Shown here piece after piece: positions 32,209 through 40,487 of a stretch of DNA of 64,000 bases. The notes beneath the pieces are model-generated. The model saw only the letters and a program-made list of their open reading frames with translations. It did no database searches and was not told the origin of the DNA. Source of the DNA: Solirubrobacteraceae bacterium (GTDB lineage: Bacteria; Actinomycetota; Thermoleophilia; Solirubrobacterales; Solirubrobacteraceae); contig JADGPL010000001.1 in NCBI GenBank assembly GCA_017882455.1, positions 62,001 through 126,000 on the forward strand, given 5' to 3'. The position numbers were made by a program, and so were the translations under genes. Position 1 is the stretch's first letter, and each line of letters starts with the position of its first letter.

Positions 32209-33750
32209 TCAACCGCGCTCAGCCGTGGCGGCCGTCGCGTGATCGCCCGCCCACACGGCCTGCCCGGTCCCGTCGGGACGGGACTGCGCGGTGAATCCCG
32301 GAAGCTCGAGCTCGATGCGCGCCCCGCCCTCGGGAGACTCCCCCGCGCTCACAGCGCCTCCGTGAGCGTCGGCGATCGCGCGCACGATCGCGAGCCCGAG
32401 GCCGGTCCCTCCGGATGCGCGGTCGCGCGCGGCATCGGTTCGGTGGAAGCGGTGAAAGACGCGCTCGCGCTGGTCGAGCGGGATCCCCGGGCCGTCGTCT
32501 TCGACGATGAAGCGAATGCGTTCGCCTGCGAAGGGCTCGACGCGCATCCGCACCAGTCCGCGATCGGCCGACGTGTGCTCGATCGCGTTACCCAGCAGAT
32601 TGCGCAGCGCCTGGGCGAGGCGATCAGGGTCGGCGCGAAGGGTGCCCGGCGGGATCGGGCCGAGCTCGAAACGCCTGCTCGCCAGCAGGCTCATACCATC
32701 CCAGAGCTCGCCTACGTAGGGAACGAGATCGATCCACTCGATGCGCAGGAACTCCGTCTGCTCGGTCTTGGCGAGCAGCAGCAGATCATCGACCAGACGA
32801 CTGATCCGCGCGATCTCGGCTTGGACGAGGCGCTCCACCCGGCGCACCTCCTCGCCCGAGGGATCGCGCTGGGAGGCCAGGACTTCGAGCTGACCGCGGA
32901 TCACGGTCAGCGGCGTGCGCAGCTCGTGGGAGGCGTCCGCCACGAACGCGCGCTGTCCTGCGAACGCATCGGTGAGCCGGTCGAGCATGTGGTTGAAGGC
33001 GTCGGCGAGCACCTTGAGCTCGTCTCCCTGGCCGCCCTGCTGGTGTATGCGCGGGTGCAGGTCGCCGGCGTCGACGCGGGCAGCGACCGCCGCCATCCTG
33101 CGCAGCGGACGAGACAGGCGTGCGCCCAGGAAGTAGGAGGCCAGCAGCGCGCACGCCAGTGCCAGCGACCCTGCCAGGACGAACGCCCGCGCGACGCCCC
33201 GCTGCGCATGGGCCACGGCGGCCAGCGGCTCGCCCACGCCGATCGTCACCCGCAGGCCTCCGGGCACGTGCACCGTGTTCTTGAGCAGACGCAGATCGCC
33301 CACGTCCGGGAGCGCCACCGTCGTGTAGCCGTCGGGCGCCGACAGCAGGTGCGTGGCGAGGCGGTTCTCGTGCGACTGCTCGGCCGTGGTCTCGCCGTTG
33401 TCGGGGGACGCCGGCGAGAACAGCTCGGGGCGGTTGGTGCTCGTGGGCTGGCCCGGCACCAGCGCGAACAGGAGCGTGGAGCTCGCGCTGAACGGCTGGC
33501 CGTGGATGTAGCGAGTCGCGGCCACCGACAGCTGCTTGGCGGTGCGGGCTTTCGCCAGCATCAGGTTGTGTGCGAGCTCGCGCGCGTCGCCCGCGGTCTC
33601 CTGGTCGATCTGCTGACGCAGCTGAGTCCCGGTACCCCGATAGACGGCCACGAACACGATGGCCGTGCAGGCAAGGGCAAGCAGCGTGAACCAGCCCGCG
33701 AGACGCCAGCGCAGCCCCGCGGGGCGAAGGCGTCCGAGGCGCCCCCTCAC
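32209..33750 (-). CDS. Sensor histidine kinase
   Basis: A 513-aa membrane kinase. Segments lie at about 15-37 and 180-200 around a 145-residue extracytoplasmic sensor domain. A HAMP linker follows (LRRMAAVAARVDAGDLHPRI). The HisKA domain has phospho-His in ADASHELRTPL near residue 275. The ATPase domain has N-box NLLGNAIEHT, DDGPGIP and GGTGLGLAIV. The start is GTG at 33750, 5 nt after the response-regulator stop, so they form one system. The divergent redox operon across 111 nt is the obvious candidate target; the signal is unknown. Confidence 0.93.
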   Translation of the reverse strand: MRGRLGRLRPAGLRWRLAGWFTLLALACTAIVFVAVYRGTGTQLRQQIDQETAGDARELAHNLMLAKARTAKQLSVAATRYIHGQPFSASSTLLFALVPGQPTSTNRPELFSPASPDNGETTAEQSHENRLATHLLSAPDGYTTVALPDVGDLRLLKNTVHVPGGLRVTIGVGEPLAAVAHAQRGVARAFVLAGSLALACALLASYFLGARLSRPLRRMAAVAARVDAGDLHPRIHQQGGQGDELKVLADAFNHMLDRLTDAFAGQRAFVADASHELRTPLTVIRGQLEVLASQRDPSGEEVRRVERLVQAEIARISRLVDDLLLLAKTEQTEFLRIEWIDLVPYVGELWDGMSLLASRRFELGPIPPGTLRADPDRLAQALRNLLGNAIEHTSADRGLVRMRVEPFAGERIRFIVEDDGPGIPLDQRERVFHRFHRTDAARDRASGGTGLGLAIVRAIADAHGGAVSAGESPEGGARIELELPGFTAQSRPDGTGQAVWAGDHATAATAERG

Positions 33751-33755
33751 GGCGA

Positions 33756-34535
33756 TCAGCTCGCGGTGCCGAGGCGGTAGCCCACGGCACGCACGGTGAA
33801 TATCGGGGCAGGTTCGCCCGGGCGACCGAGCTTGCGGCGCAGGTAGCCGACATAGACGTCGACGACGTTCGTCGCCGGGTCGTGCTCATAGCCCCAGACC
33901 GAGCTGAGGATCTGCTCGCGCGAGACGACCTGGCCGTGATGGCGCAGGAGATAGACGAGCAGCTCGAACTCGGTCGTGGACAGCGCCACCGAGCGCCCCG
34001 CGCGCTGGACCTTGCGCGTCAGGAGATCGACCTCGATGTCCTCCGCGCTCAGCATGCTCGCGGACGCGTGCGCGACCACACGTAGCTGTGCCCGCACGCG
34101 CGCCACCAGCTCGGCCATCGAGAACGGCTTGACCAGGTAGTCGACGGCGCCGGCTTCGAGCCCTTCCACGCGATCCTCGATCTCACCCCTTGCCGTGAGC
34201 ACGATCACGGGCAGGCTCGGCATGGCGCGGCGCACCGCCGCGAGGATCTCCAGACCGCTGCGACCCGGGAGCATGAGATCGAGCACGATCGCGTCGAAGC
34301 CCCCGTTCAGCGCCAGCCGTTCGCCCTCGTTTCCGTCCAGCGCGGCCTCGACGGCGAACCCCTCCGCCTCCAGTCCGCGGCGGACGAAGTCGACGATCCC
34401 CGGCTCGTCCTCGATCAGCAACACGTTCGCTACGTCCGCGGACCCGTTGGCCTCGTTCGCGGGTCCGTCCGGATCGGAGCCCTTCCCGAGCATCTCGGCG
34501 TCCTCGGCCCGTCCGACGTTGGGAGCGCTACCCAT
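33756..34535 (-). CDS. OmpR/PhoB-family response regulator
   Basis: A 259-aa regulator. The receiver domain spans about 37-150, with the phospho-acceptor Asp in DAIVLDLMLPG, acidic pair LLIEDEPG and Lys in LVKPFS. The winged-helix effector spans about 165-257 (ALSTTEFELLVYLLRHHGQVVSREQIL, then NVVDVYVGYLRRKLG). An unusual 36-residue hydrophilic extension precedes the receiver. The ATG at 34535 is supported by a TATCCT hexamer 7 nt upstream. It is transcribed ahead of its kinase. Confidence 0.93.
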   Translation of the reverse strand: MGSAPNVGRAEDAEMLGKGSDPDGPANEANGSADVANVLLIEDEPGIVDFVRRGLEAEGFAVEAALDGNEGERLALNGGFDAIVLDLMLPGRSGLEILAAVRRAMPSLPVIVLTARGEIEDRVEGLEAGAVDYLVKPFSMAELVARVRAQLRVVAHASASMLSAEDIEVDLLTRKVQRAGRSVALSTTEFELLVYLLRHHGQVVSREQILSSVWGYEHDPATNVVDVYVGYLRRKLGRPGEPAPIFTVRAVGYRLGTAS

Positions 34536-34542
34536 GCCTCAC

Positions 34543-34548
34543 AGGATA
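34543..34548 (-). promoter_or_regulatory. -10 element of a likely leaderless promoter
   Basis: TATCCT on the minus strand, 7 nt before the response-regulator ATG. Confidence 0.4.
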
Positions 34549-34588
34549 AGCCTCGGCACGCGGGGGCCCATTCCTGCACGGGTTTCCA

Positions 34589-34602
34589 ATGAGATTTCTC
34601 AT
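34589..34602. promoter_or_regulatory. Palindrome in the divergent kinase/redox-operon gap
   Basis: ATGAGATTTCTCAT has perfect 6-bp arms around TT. It lies 45 nt before the redox operon start and 54 nt before the response-regulator start, so a single factor could act on both. Confidence 0.4.
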
Positions 34603-34646
34603 CTAGTGGTTACCGGATCCTTAGTCAAGATCAACACACTGAGCCC

Positions 34647-35321
34647 ATGGCAACCGAGCAACGGACACCACCTCTACGGAGCTCCACATATGCCGCGTCC
34701 TCGCCGATCCGACGCCTGACCGGCGGTGGAACCACCGGCAACGAACGCCTCACGGCGGCGACCGGAGCGATCCTCCTGATCCTGCTCGCCGTTATCGGCG
34801 TGACGATCCTGCGCCTGCGACCGCTGCTGTCGGTGCACCTGTTCGTGGGAGTGCTGTTGATCCCGCCGGTGCTGCTGAAGATGAGCAGCACCGGCTACCG
34901 GTTCGTGCGCTACTACACCGCCGATCCGGCTTACCGTCGCAAGGGGCCGCCGGCGGCGGCGCTGCGCGTCATCGCGCCGATGGTCATCGCCTCCACCGTC
35001 GCAGTGCTCGCAACCGGCGTGGTTCTGCTGTTCGCAGGGCCCTCCTCGCGCGACACCTGGCTACCGCTGCACAAGGCGAGCTTCATCGTGTGGGTCGCCT
35101 TCACCGGACTGCACGTGCTCGGACACCTGACTGAGCTGCCGAGCGCGCTGCGGGGAGACTATGCGCGCTCCTCGACGCTGAGCGGAGACGTGACCGGTCG
35201 CTCCGGGCGAACGCTCGCCCTGGCCGGGGCACTTATCGCAGGCGTCGTGCTGGCGATCCTCGTGATCCCCGAGTTCGGCGCCTGGCTGAATAGCTCCAAC
35301 CTCTTTCACCACCACGGCTGA
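34647..35321 (+). CDS. Membrane b-type cytochrome-like protein, first gene of redox operon
   Basis: A 224-aa protein with about five membrane segments: ATGAILLILLAVIGVTIL, SVHLFVGVLLIPPVLL, MVIASTVAVLATGVVLLFAG, SFIVWVAFTGLHVLGHL and a C-terminal LALAGALIAGVVLAILVIP. His residues near membrane faces (SVHLF, PLHKAS, LHVLGH) could bind haem as in cytochrome b561/DUF4405 proteins. It ends in HHHG. The start is ATG at 34647. It is followed 7 nt later by the next operon gene. The family call is tentative; the electron-transfer role rests on the operon. Confidence 0.65.
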   Translation: MATEQRTPPLRSSTYAASSPIRRLTGGGTTGNERLTAATGAILLILLAVIGVTILRLRPLLSVHLFVGVLLIPPVLLKMSSTGYRFVRYYTADPAYRRKGPPAAALRVIAPMVIASTVAVLATGVVLLFAGPSSRDTWLPLHKASFIVWVAFTGLHVLGHLTELPSALRGDYARSSTLSGDVTGRSGRTLALAGALIAGVVLAILVIPEFGAWLNSSNLFHHHG

Positions 35322-35328
35322 GTAGAGA

Positions 35329-35790
35329 ATGCGTATCCACACCACTCACAGCCGGGACGCGGCGCTGCGCGATCTGCACCGGATCAACCGCTGGATGATC
35401 GCCGGCAGCGTGATCCTCACCGGGGTGCTCTCAGACGTGGCTGCCAATGCCTTCCCGGGCAAAACGGTCAAGTCGAGTGCGGCCGCGAAGAAGGCCCTAA
35501 GCGCACAGGCCAAACATCACAACACGGGGTCCTCACAAACCTCCACGGGCGTATTGAGGCCTCCCGAACAGGCACCTCAGGCATCCGGGGAATCGCAACC
35601 GTCACAGCAAGCGCAGAGCTCTGAAGCGGCTCCGTCACAGGAATCTGCGCCCGCGCACGAATCCGCTCCGGCGCAGGAATCCGCCCCGGCGCAGGAATCA
35701 GCGCCTTCGCAGGAATCGGCGCCCGCGCACGAATCCGCTCCGGAACCGGCGCCGGAAGCTGAAGCACCGGTCGTCTCGGGGGGCTCCTGA
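35329..35790 (+). CDS. Membrane-anchored Pro/Ser/Glu-rich repeat protein
   Basis: A 153-aa protein. A single membrane segment lies at about 22-42 (WMIAGSVILTGVLSDVAANAF). The rest is disordered, ending in about nine copies of a five-residue unit (ESAPA, QESAP, HESAP types). It has no Cys, no haem motif and no FMN-attachment sequence that I can see. It sits between a cytochrome-like gene and apbE, where many bacteria encode the FMN-binding protein that ApbE modifies. A spacer or scaffold role in the membrane complex is possible. Confidence 0.6.
   Translation: MRIHTTHSRDAALRDLHRINRWMIAGSVILTGVLSDVAANAFPGKTVKSSAAAKKALSAQAKHHNTGSSQTSTGVLRPPEQAPQASGESQPSQQAQSSEAAPSQESAPAHESAPAQESAPAQESAPSQESAPAHESAPEPAPEAEAPVVSGGS
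35640..35755 (+). repeat. 15-nt tandem repeat tract encoding ESAPA-type pentapeptides
   Basis: Units such as GAATCCGCTCCGGCGCAG recur with small changes inside the 35329 gene. The length is likely to vary by slippage. Confidence 0.6.
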
Positions 35791-35791
35791 G

Positions 35792-36781
35792 ATGTCCGGT
35801 GCCACCGCTGGGTTGGGCCTCGGCGCGGCCTGGGAGGCGCTCGGCTCGAACGTCGTGCTGCGCGTGAGCGACCCGCGCGCGCTGGCACCGGCGCGCGCGG
35901 CGGTCGAGCTGGAGCTCGCCGCGATCGATCGAGCCTGCAGCCGCTTTCGCTCGGACTCCGAGCTCTCTCGTGTCAACGCCCGCGCCGGGCGCCCCACGCG
36001 GGTCGGTCAGCTGCTGATGGAGGCGCTGGCTCTCGCCCTGCGCGCTGCCGAGCTGACCGGCGGAGACGTCGACCCCACCCTTGGACGCGCACTCGAGCTG
36101 GCGGGCTACGACCGCGACTGGACACTGCTTGCGCCCGCTCCCGACCGTTCCGAGGTGTCCAGGCCGCTCACGCTCACGGCGCGAGTGCGCAGCGGCTGGC
36201 AAGAGATCCGCCTGGATCCGGAGAGCTCGACCGTCCGGTTGCCCCGGGGCATGCGGCTCGACCTCGGCGCCACCGCCAAAGCCTGGGCCGCCGACCGCGC
36301 CGCGGACGCGGCCTGCGCCGCCGGCGAGGGCGGCGTGCTCGTGGGAATCGGCGGCGACATCGCCACCGCGGGACCGGCACCCGACGGCGGCTGGCGGATA
36401 AGGGTCACAGACGATCACCGCGCTGAGCCCTCGGCACCGGGACAGACGGTGTCAGTTCGCTCGGGTGCTCTCGCCACCTCGAGCACCGCCGTCCGCCGTT
36501 GGCAGCACGCCGGCCACGCCATGCACCACATCATCGATCCTCGCACCGGCGCTCCCGTGACCGGCAGTTGGCGCACCGTGAGCGTGGCCGCCGCCAGCTG
36601 CGCGGATGCGAACATCGCCACCACGGCCGCGCTGGTGCGGGCCCACGCCGCTCCCGCCTGGCTCGCCGACCTCGGCCTCCCAGCCCGGTTCGTGGCCGAG
36701 GACGGTGCCGTGAGGACAGTCGGCGGCTGGCCATCCGAGCGGGCCGCGGCGACGCGCGAGCAGGCGGTGCTCGCCGCATGA
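35792..36781 (+). CDS. apbE: FAD:protein FMN transferase (ApbE/Ftp)
   Basis: A 329-aa enzyme that covalently attaches FMN from FAD to a Thr/Ser of target flavoproteins. Seen are the FAD-binding LDLGATAKAWAADRA, GIGGDI, HHIIDPRTGAP and ADANIATTAAL, which holds the Mg-binding residues. No signal peptide is present, unlike Gram-negative ApbE lipoproteins, as for many actinobacterial forms. The start is ATG at 35792, one base after the preceding stop. No FMN-binding-domain target is encoded in the operon, so its substrate is elsewhere or unrecognised. Confidence 0.9.
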   Translation: MSGATAGLGLGAAWEALGSNVVLRVSDPRALAPARAAVELELAAIDRACSRFRSDSELSRVNARAGRPTRVGQLLMEALALALRAAELTGGDVDPTLGRALELAGYDRDWTLLAPAPDRSEVSRPLTLTARVRSGWQEIRLDPESSTVRLPRGMRLDLGATAKAWAADRAADAACAAGEGGVLVGIGGDIATAGPAPDGGWRIRVTDDHRAEPSAPGQTVSVRSGALATSSTAVRRWQHAGHAMHHIIDPRTGAPVTGSWRTVSVAAASCADANIATTAALVRAHAAPAWLADLGLPARFVAEDGAVRTVGGWPSERAAATREQAVLAA

Positions 36782-37497
36782 GCGCCACGCTGGCCGCAGC
36801 GGGCCCCAGCCTCTACTGGTATCTGACGCGCTCGACCGGCGCTGTGGCGATGCTGCTGCTGAGCATCGCCCTGGCGCTAGGCGTCGTCGACGTTCAGCGC
36901 TGGAGCACACCCCGCTGGCCGCGATTCGTGCTCGACTCCCTGCATCGCAACGTGTCGCTGCTGGCGCTCGCATTCCTGGTGGCCCACATCCTGACCTCGG
37001 TGCTCGACAGCTTCGCCCCGATCGGGCTGATCGAAGCCGTCATCCCCTTCGTGGGCTCCTACCGCCCGTTCTGGCTGGGACTGGGAGCGGTCGCCTTCGA
37101 TCTGATCCTCGCGGTGATCGCCACGAGCCTGTTGCGCCAACGGATGGGCTATGCGACCTGGCGAGCGGTTCACTGGCTCACCTACGCGAGCTGGCCGATC
37201 GCGCTGCTGCACGGCTTCGGCACCGGCAGCGACGTGAAAAGCGGGTGGCTGCTTGTGCTCAGCGTCCTCTGCGCGGCGCTGGTGGCCGCGGCGCTGCTGG
37301 CGCGTGTGATCGCCGGCTGGCCCGAGCACCTGCGCGTTCGCGGCGCCGCCCTCGGCGGAGCCGGGGCCTTCTCGCTGTTCCTCGCGCTGTGGCTGCCCCA
37401 GGGGCCGCTCGGCTCGGAATGGGCGCGACGCTCGGGCACGCCCACCTCACTGCTGCCGCACGCACACGCATCGACCGCCGGTGGGAGCAAACGATGA
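36778..37497 (+). CDS. Ferric-reductase-like membrane cytochrome
   Basis: A 239-aa protein with about six membrane segments. Four His are placed as two haem pairs: LHRNVSLLALAFLVAH (about 57-73) and VHWLTYASWPIALLHG (about 127-142). This is the bis-haem core of the ferric reductase/YedZ/NOX superfamily, moving electrons across the membrane. The start is ATG at 36778, overlapping the apbE stop (ATGA), and its own stop overlaps the NuoF-like gene. Expected partners are the cytoplasmic flavoprotein and ferredoxin made by the next two genes. Confidence 0.82.
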   Translation: MSATLAAAGPSLYWYLTRSTGAVAMLLLSIALALGVVDVQRWSTPRWPRFVLDSLHRNVSLLALAFLVAHILTSVLDSFAPIGLIEAVIPFVGSYRPFWLGLGAVAFDLILAVIATSLLRQRMGYATWRAVHWLTYASWPIALLHGFGTGSDVKSGWLLVLSVLCAALVAAALLARVIAGWPEHLRVRGAALGGAGAFSLFLALWLPQGPLGSEWARRSGTPTSLLPHAHASTAGGSKR

Positions 37498-38885
37498 GCA
37501 GCTCGCCCACGGCCATGACCGAGATCCGTTCGCCCGAACGTTCGACGCCCGGCTCGCCCCCGCCTGCGCTTCCCCGGCTGCTGGCTGGGATACGTCCGCA
37601 CGGCGCGATGGCGCTGGAGGAGCACCTCGCGCTGCACGGACCGCTCCCGCTCGGGCGCGGAGGGCGGCGCCGGCAGCTGCGCGAGCGCGCCGCCATGCTG
37701 ATCGATGAGATCGAGCGCGCGGGGCTGCTCGGTCGCGGCGGCGCGGCCTTCCCCACGGCAACCAAGATGCGGGCCGTCGCCGACGCCCGCGGCAGAGCGA
37801 TCGTCGTCGCAAACGCGGCCGAGGGCGAGCCCGCGAGCCTCAAGGACCGAACGCTGCTCGAGACGCTTCCGCACCTGGTGCTCGACGGCGCCGTGATCGC
37901 GGCTGAGGCCGTGGGCGCCGACGAGGTGATCGTCTGCGTCTGCGAGACGGCCGGCCAGAGCGTCGAGGCGGTCGAGCACGCGATCGCCGAGCGCAGTAGA
38001 TCCTCCGAACTGGCCGCCGGCTCTCCCAAGGTCCGCCTGGCGACCGTCCCCAGTCACTACGTCGCCGGTCAGGAGTCCGCGCTGGTCAACTACATCAACG
38101 GCGGTGCGGCCAAGCCGACCTTCACTCCCCCGATGCCCTTCGAGGAGGGTGTCAAGCGCCGCCCCACGCTCGTCGACAACGTGGAGACCCTCGCCCACGT
38201 CGCGCTCATCGCCCGTCACGGAGCGCCGTGGTTTCGCGAACTCGGGATCCCCACCCAGCCCGGCTCGACGCTCATCACGCTGTGCGGTCCGGTGACACAC
38301 CCGGGGGTCTATGAGATCGAGCACGGCGCGTCGCTTGCGTCCCTGATCGAGGCGAGCGGCGGCACCACGGCGCGGGTGCGCGCGGCGCTGTTCGGCGGCT
38401 ACGCCGGAGCCTGGGTCGGAGGCGATCGGCTGCACGGGGTGGCCCTCTCCAAGGAACACCTCGCCCCGCATGGAGCCACGCTCGGAGCGGGCATCGTCCT
38501 GCTGCTCTCCGAGGAGGCCTGTCCGGTCGCCGAAACCGCGCGCGTGGCCCGTTGGATGGCGGGCCAGAGCGCGCGTCAGTGCGGGCCCTGCATCCACGGG
38601 CTGGACGCGCTCGCGAGCACGGTCGAGGAAATCGTCGGCGGCATCGCCCATCCCAAGGCCATGAAGCGCCTCGAACAGCTCGCCTCACTGACGGCGCGTC
38701 GCGGCGCCTGCGCGCATCCCGACGGGGCGGTCAACCTCCTCCTCAGCGCCGTCGAGGTCTTCTCCTCGGAGTTTGCCGATCACGCACGGCACGGGCCATG
38801 CGAGAGCTGCTCGCGACGCCCAGAGCTGCCATTGCCGGAGCGGCCCGTCGAGGATGCCGGCTCGCGCAAGGCGCGGCGCGCATGA
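37494..38885 (+). CDS. NuoF-like flavoprotein (Complex I 51-kDa/SLBB family)
   Basis: A 463-aa protein. The FMN/NADH-binding domain is at about 75-240 (GLLGRGGAAFPTATKM, NAAEGEPASLKDR). An SLBB-type domain is at about 265-345, and the C-terminal iron-sulfur region at about 355-445. The cluster motif reads SARQCGPCIHGL plus a distal GACAHPDG, so it has three Cys, where NuoF has four (ESCGxCxPC plus one). The start is ATG at 37494. It probably passes electrons from NAD(P)H to the ferredoxin or the membrane cytochrome. It is not part of a Complex I operon. Confidence 0.85.
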   Translation: MSSSPTAMTEIRSPERSTPGSPPPALPRLLAGIRPHGAMALEEHLALHGPLPLGRGGRRRQLRERAAMLIDEIERAGLLGRGGAAFPTATKMRAVADARGRAIVVANAAEGEPASLKDRTLLETLPHLVLDGAVIAAEAVGADEVIVCVCETAGQSVEAVEHAIAERSRSSELAAGSPKVRLATVPSHYVAGQESALVNYINGGAAKPTFTPPMPFEEGVKRRPTLVDNVETLAHVALIARHGAPWFRELGIPTQPGSTLITLCGPVTHPGVYEIEHGASLASLIEASGGTTARVRAALFGGYAGAWVGGDRLHGVALSKEHLAPHGATLGAGIVLLLSEEACPVAETARVARWMAGQSARQCGPCIHGLDALASTVEEIVGGIAHPKAMKRLEQLASLTARRGACAHPDGAVNLLLSAVEVFSSEFADHARHGPCESCSRRPELPLPERPVEDAGSRKARRA

Positions 38886-39121
38886 GCCATCGCGTGCGCA
38901 TCAACCCGATCACATGCGAGGCCCACGGCATGTGCGCCGAGCTGCTGCCCGAGCGGATCACGCTCGACGAGTGGGGCTATCCACTGCTTGACGAGACGCC
39001 GCTGCACGGCTCGGAGGTCGAGCACGCGATCCGTGCCGCGCGCGCCTGCCCGACGTTCGCGCTGCTCGTTCAGCGCGACCGCAGCTCCCGCGGCGAGCGC
39101 GTTCGCTCGCCGGCGCGCTGA
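38882..39121 (+). CDS. 3Fe-4S-type ferredoxin
   Basis: A 79-aa ferredoxin. The ligands are CEAHGMC near the N terminus and ACPTFAL near residue 57. The central position is His, not Cys (CxxHxxC-n-CP), which is the pattern of actinobacterial single-cluster 3Fe-4S ferredoxins. The Arg/Ser-rich tail is atypical. The ATG overlaps the NuoF-like stop (ATGA). It is the last gene of the redox operon and the likely electron shuttle within it. Confidence 0.88.
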   Translation: MSHRVRINPITCEAHGMCAELLPERITLDEWGYPLLDETPLHGSEVEHAIRAARACPTFALLVQRDRSSRGERVRSPAR

Positions 39122-39143
39122 ACCGGTCGGCCGGCCCGAGCCC

Positions 39144-40016
39144 TCAGAGAGCCAGCATGTGGGCCGCGGCCAGGCCGGACCACTCCCCGTAGGGAGCGAA
39201 GAGCTCGCGCACCTGCCACTCCTCTGCGCGAGCGTAGGGGTCGCCGCCCCCGAGCAGACGCCCCACCAGCTTGAGCAGACCGACGTCGCCGGCCGGAAGC
39301 TGATCGTGACGGCCCTGGCCGTGCAGCGCGAGCATCTCCACGGTCCAGGAGCCGATGCCGGGAATCGCACGGAGCCGGCGCCAGCCGCGCTCGTGGTCTG
39401 GGTCGTGAAGGTCGACACGCCCACGCGCCACCTCGCGGGCCACGCGGACGAGCGCCATCGCGCGCCCGCCGGCCAGGTCGAAGGACTGCAGCAGCGCAGG
39501 GGCCGTACCGGCCAGCACCGCAGCGCTCGGGAGGTCGCGCAGGCCGCTGCCGGCGCCGTCGTCGCCGATCCAGCGTCGCCCCAAGGCCGCCACCACGCGA
39601 CGCTCGATCGCCGCCGCGCGCTCGTACTCGATCAGCTGCTCGCAGATCGCCCAGGCGAGCGCCTCGAACGGCTCCGGCCGGCGTCCGGCCCGTAGCCACG
39701 GACGCCGCCGCAGCGAGCGCCCGATCAGGGGATCTCCGGCGAACAGCCGCAGGAACGGACGCAGATCCTCATCCACGCCGAGCGCGAAGCGCATCCGCTC
39801 GATGCCGTGGGCGGCGGCCGCGCGCGTGCGGGCCCGGGCGCCGAACAGGACGCGATCACTCGCAGTCTGGGCGACCCTGACGAGGACGGGCTCCTCGCCG
39901 TGGTGCAACAGGCGCTCCAGGATCCCGGCGCGACGGCGAAGCATGCCGTCCATCCCGGTGCGCAGCGGAAGCCGAAACGGACCGGGTGGCGCCACCTCTC
40001 GGCGCAGTTCGACCAA
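39144..40016 (-). CDS. DNA-3-methyladenine glycosylase II (AlkA-like, HhH-GPD)
   Basis: A 290-aa base-excision repair enzyme. The helix-hairpin-helix is LRAIPGIGSWTVEML (about 225-240), followed by the Gly/Pro/Asp loop with the catalytic Asp in QLPAGDVGLL. An AlkA-type N-terminal beta domain (about 1-95) is present. The start is uncertain: TTG at 40016 or GTG at 39995. It is convergent with the ferredoxin gene. A second, shorter HhH-GPD glycosylase is encoded at 62281. Confidence 0.85.
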   Translation of the reverse strand: MVELRREVAPPGPFRLPLRTGMDGMLRRRAGILERLLHHGEEPVLVRVAQTASDRVLFGARARTRAAAAHGIERMRFALGVDEDLRPFLRLFAGDPLIGRSLRRRPWLRAGRRPEPFEALAWAICEQLIEYERAAAIERRVVAALGRRWIGDDGAGSGLRDLPSAAVLAGTAPALLQSFDLAGGRAMALVRVAREVARGRVDLHDPDHERGWRRLRAIPGIGSWTVEMLALHGQGRHDQLPAGDVGLLKLVGRLLGGGDPYARAEEWQVRELFAPYGEWSGLAAAHMLAL

Positions 40017-40033
40017 CTCGCCCAGCGCTCGCC

Positions 40034-40453
40034 TCAGCGCTCCCCGCCCGGGCCTCCGAGCAGGTGCAGATCTACGAGCAGCGAGCGGCTCCCCACGATC
40101 TGGAGCAGCTCACCGGATCGCCCATCCCGGCGCGAGCCTCCGCCCCGTGTGAGGCCGCGCCTACCGCGACCCTTGACCAGCGCGCGCGCGCGACGTCGCC
40201 GCCGGTGCACCAGGCCGACGACGGCCGCCCCGGCGACGAAGCCCCCGGCGGCGACCGCTGCGGCCTGCACCGCGGGTATGGCCATCGGCCCCGACCGTCG
40301 CTCGACCGGCAGCGACTCGGAACTCGACTTGGCGGGGATGATCCGAGGCGGTCCCGAGAGAACCGGCACCGCGTCGAAGACCTCTTCCTCCTCGGAGCTC
40401 GTCCCCTGGAACTCTCCATCCCGGTCCGGCTCAGAGGCCGCAGGCTCGCTCAC
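40034..40453 (-). CDS. Small single-pass membrane protein, unknown
   Basis: A 139-aa protein with an acidic disordered N terminus (1-55), one membrane segment at about 62-82 (AVQAAAVAAGGFVAGAAVVGL) and a strongly basic tail (HRRRRRARALVKGRGRRG). The GTG at 40453 is supported by a TACACT hexamer 7 nt upstream. Not recognised. The basic stretch after the segment predicts the C terminus in the cytoplasm. Confidence 0.55.
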   Translation of the reverse strand: MSEPAASEPDRDGEFQGTSSEEEEVFDAVPVLSGPPRIIPAKSSSESLPVERRSGPMAIPAVQAAAVAAGGFVAGAAVVGLVHRRRRRARALVKGRGRRGLTRGGGSRRDGRSGELLQIVGSRSLLVDLHLLGGPGGER

Positions 40454-40460
40454 CAGCCGA

Positions 40461-40466
40461 AGTGTA
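40461..40466 (-). promoter_or_regulatory. -10 element of a likely leaderless promoter
   Basis: TACACT on the minus strand, 7 nt before the GTG at 40453. Confidence 0.4.
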
Positions 40467-40487
40467 GAGGGCGCTCCAGACCGCTTG

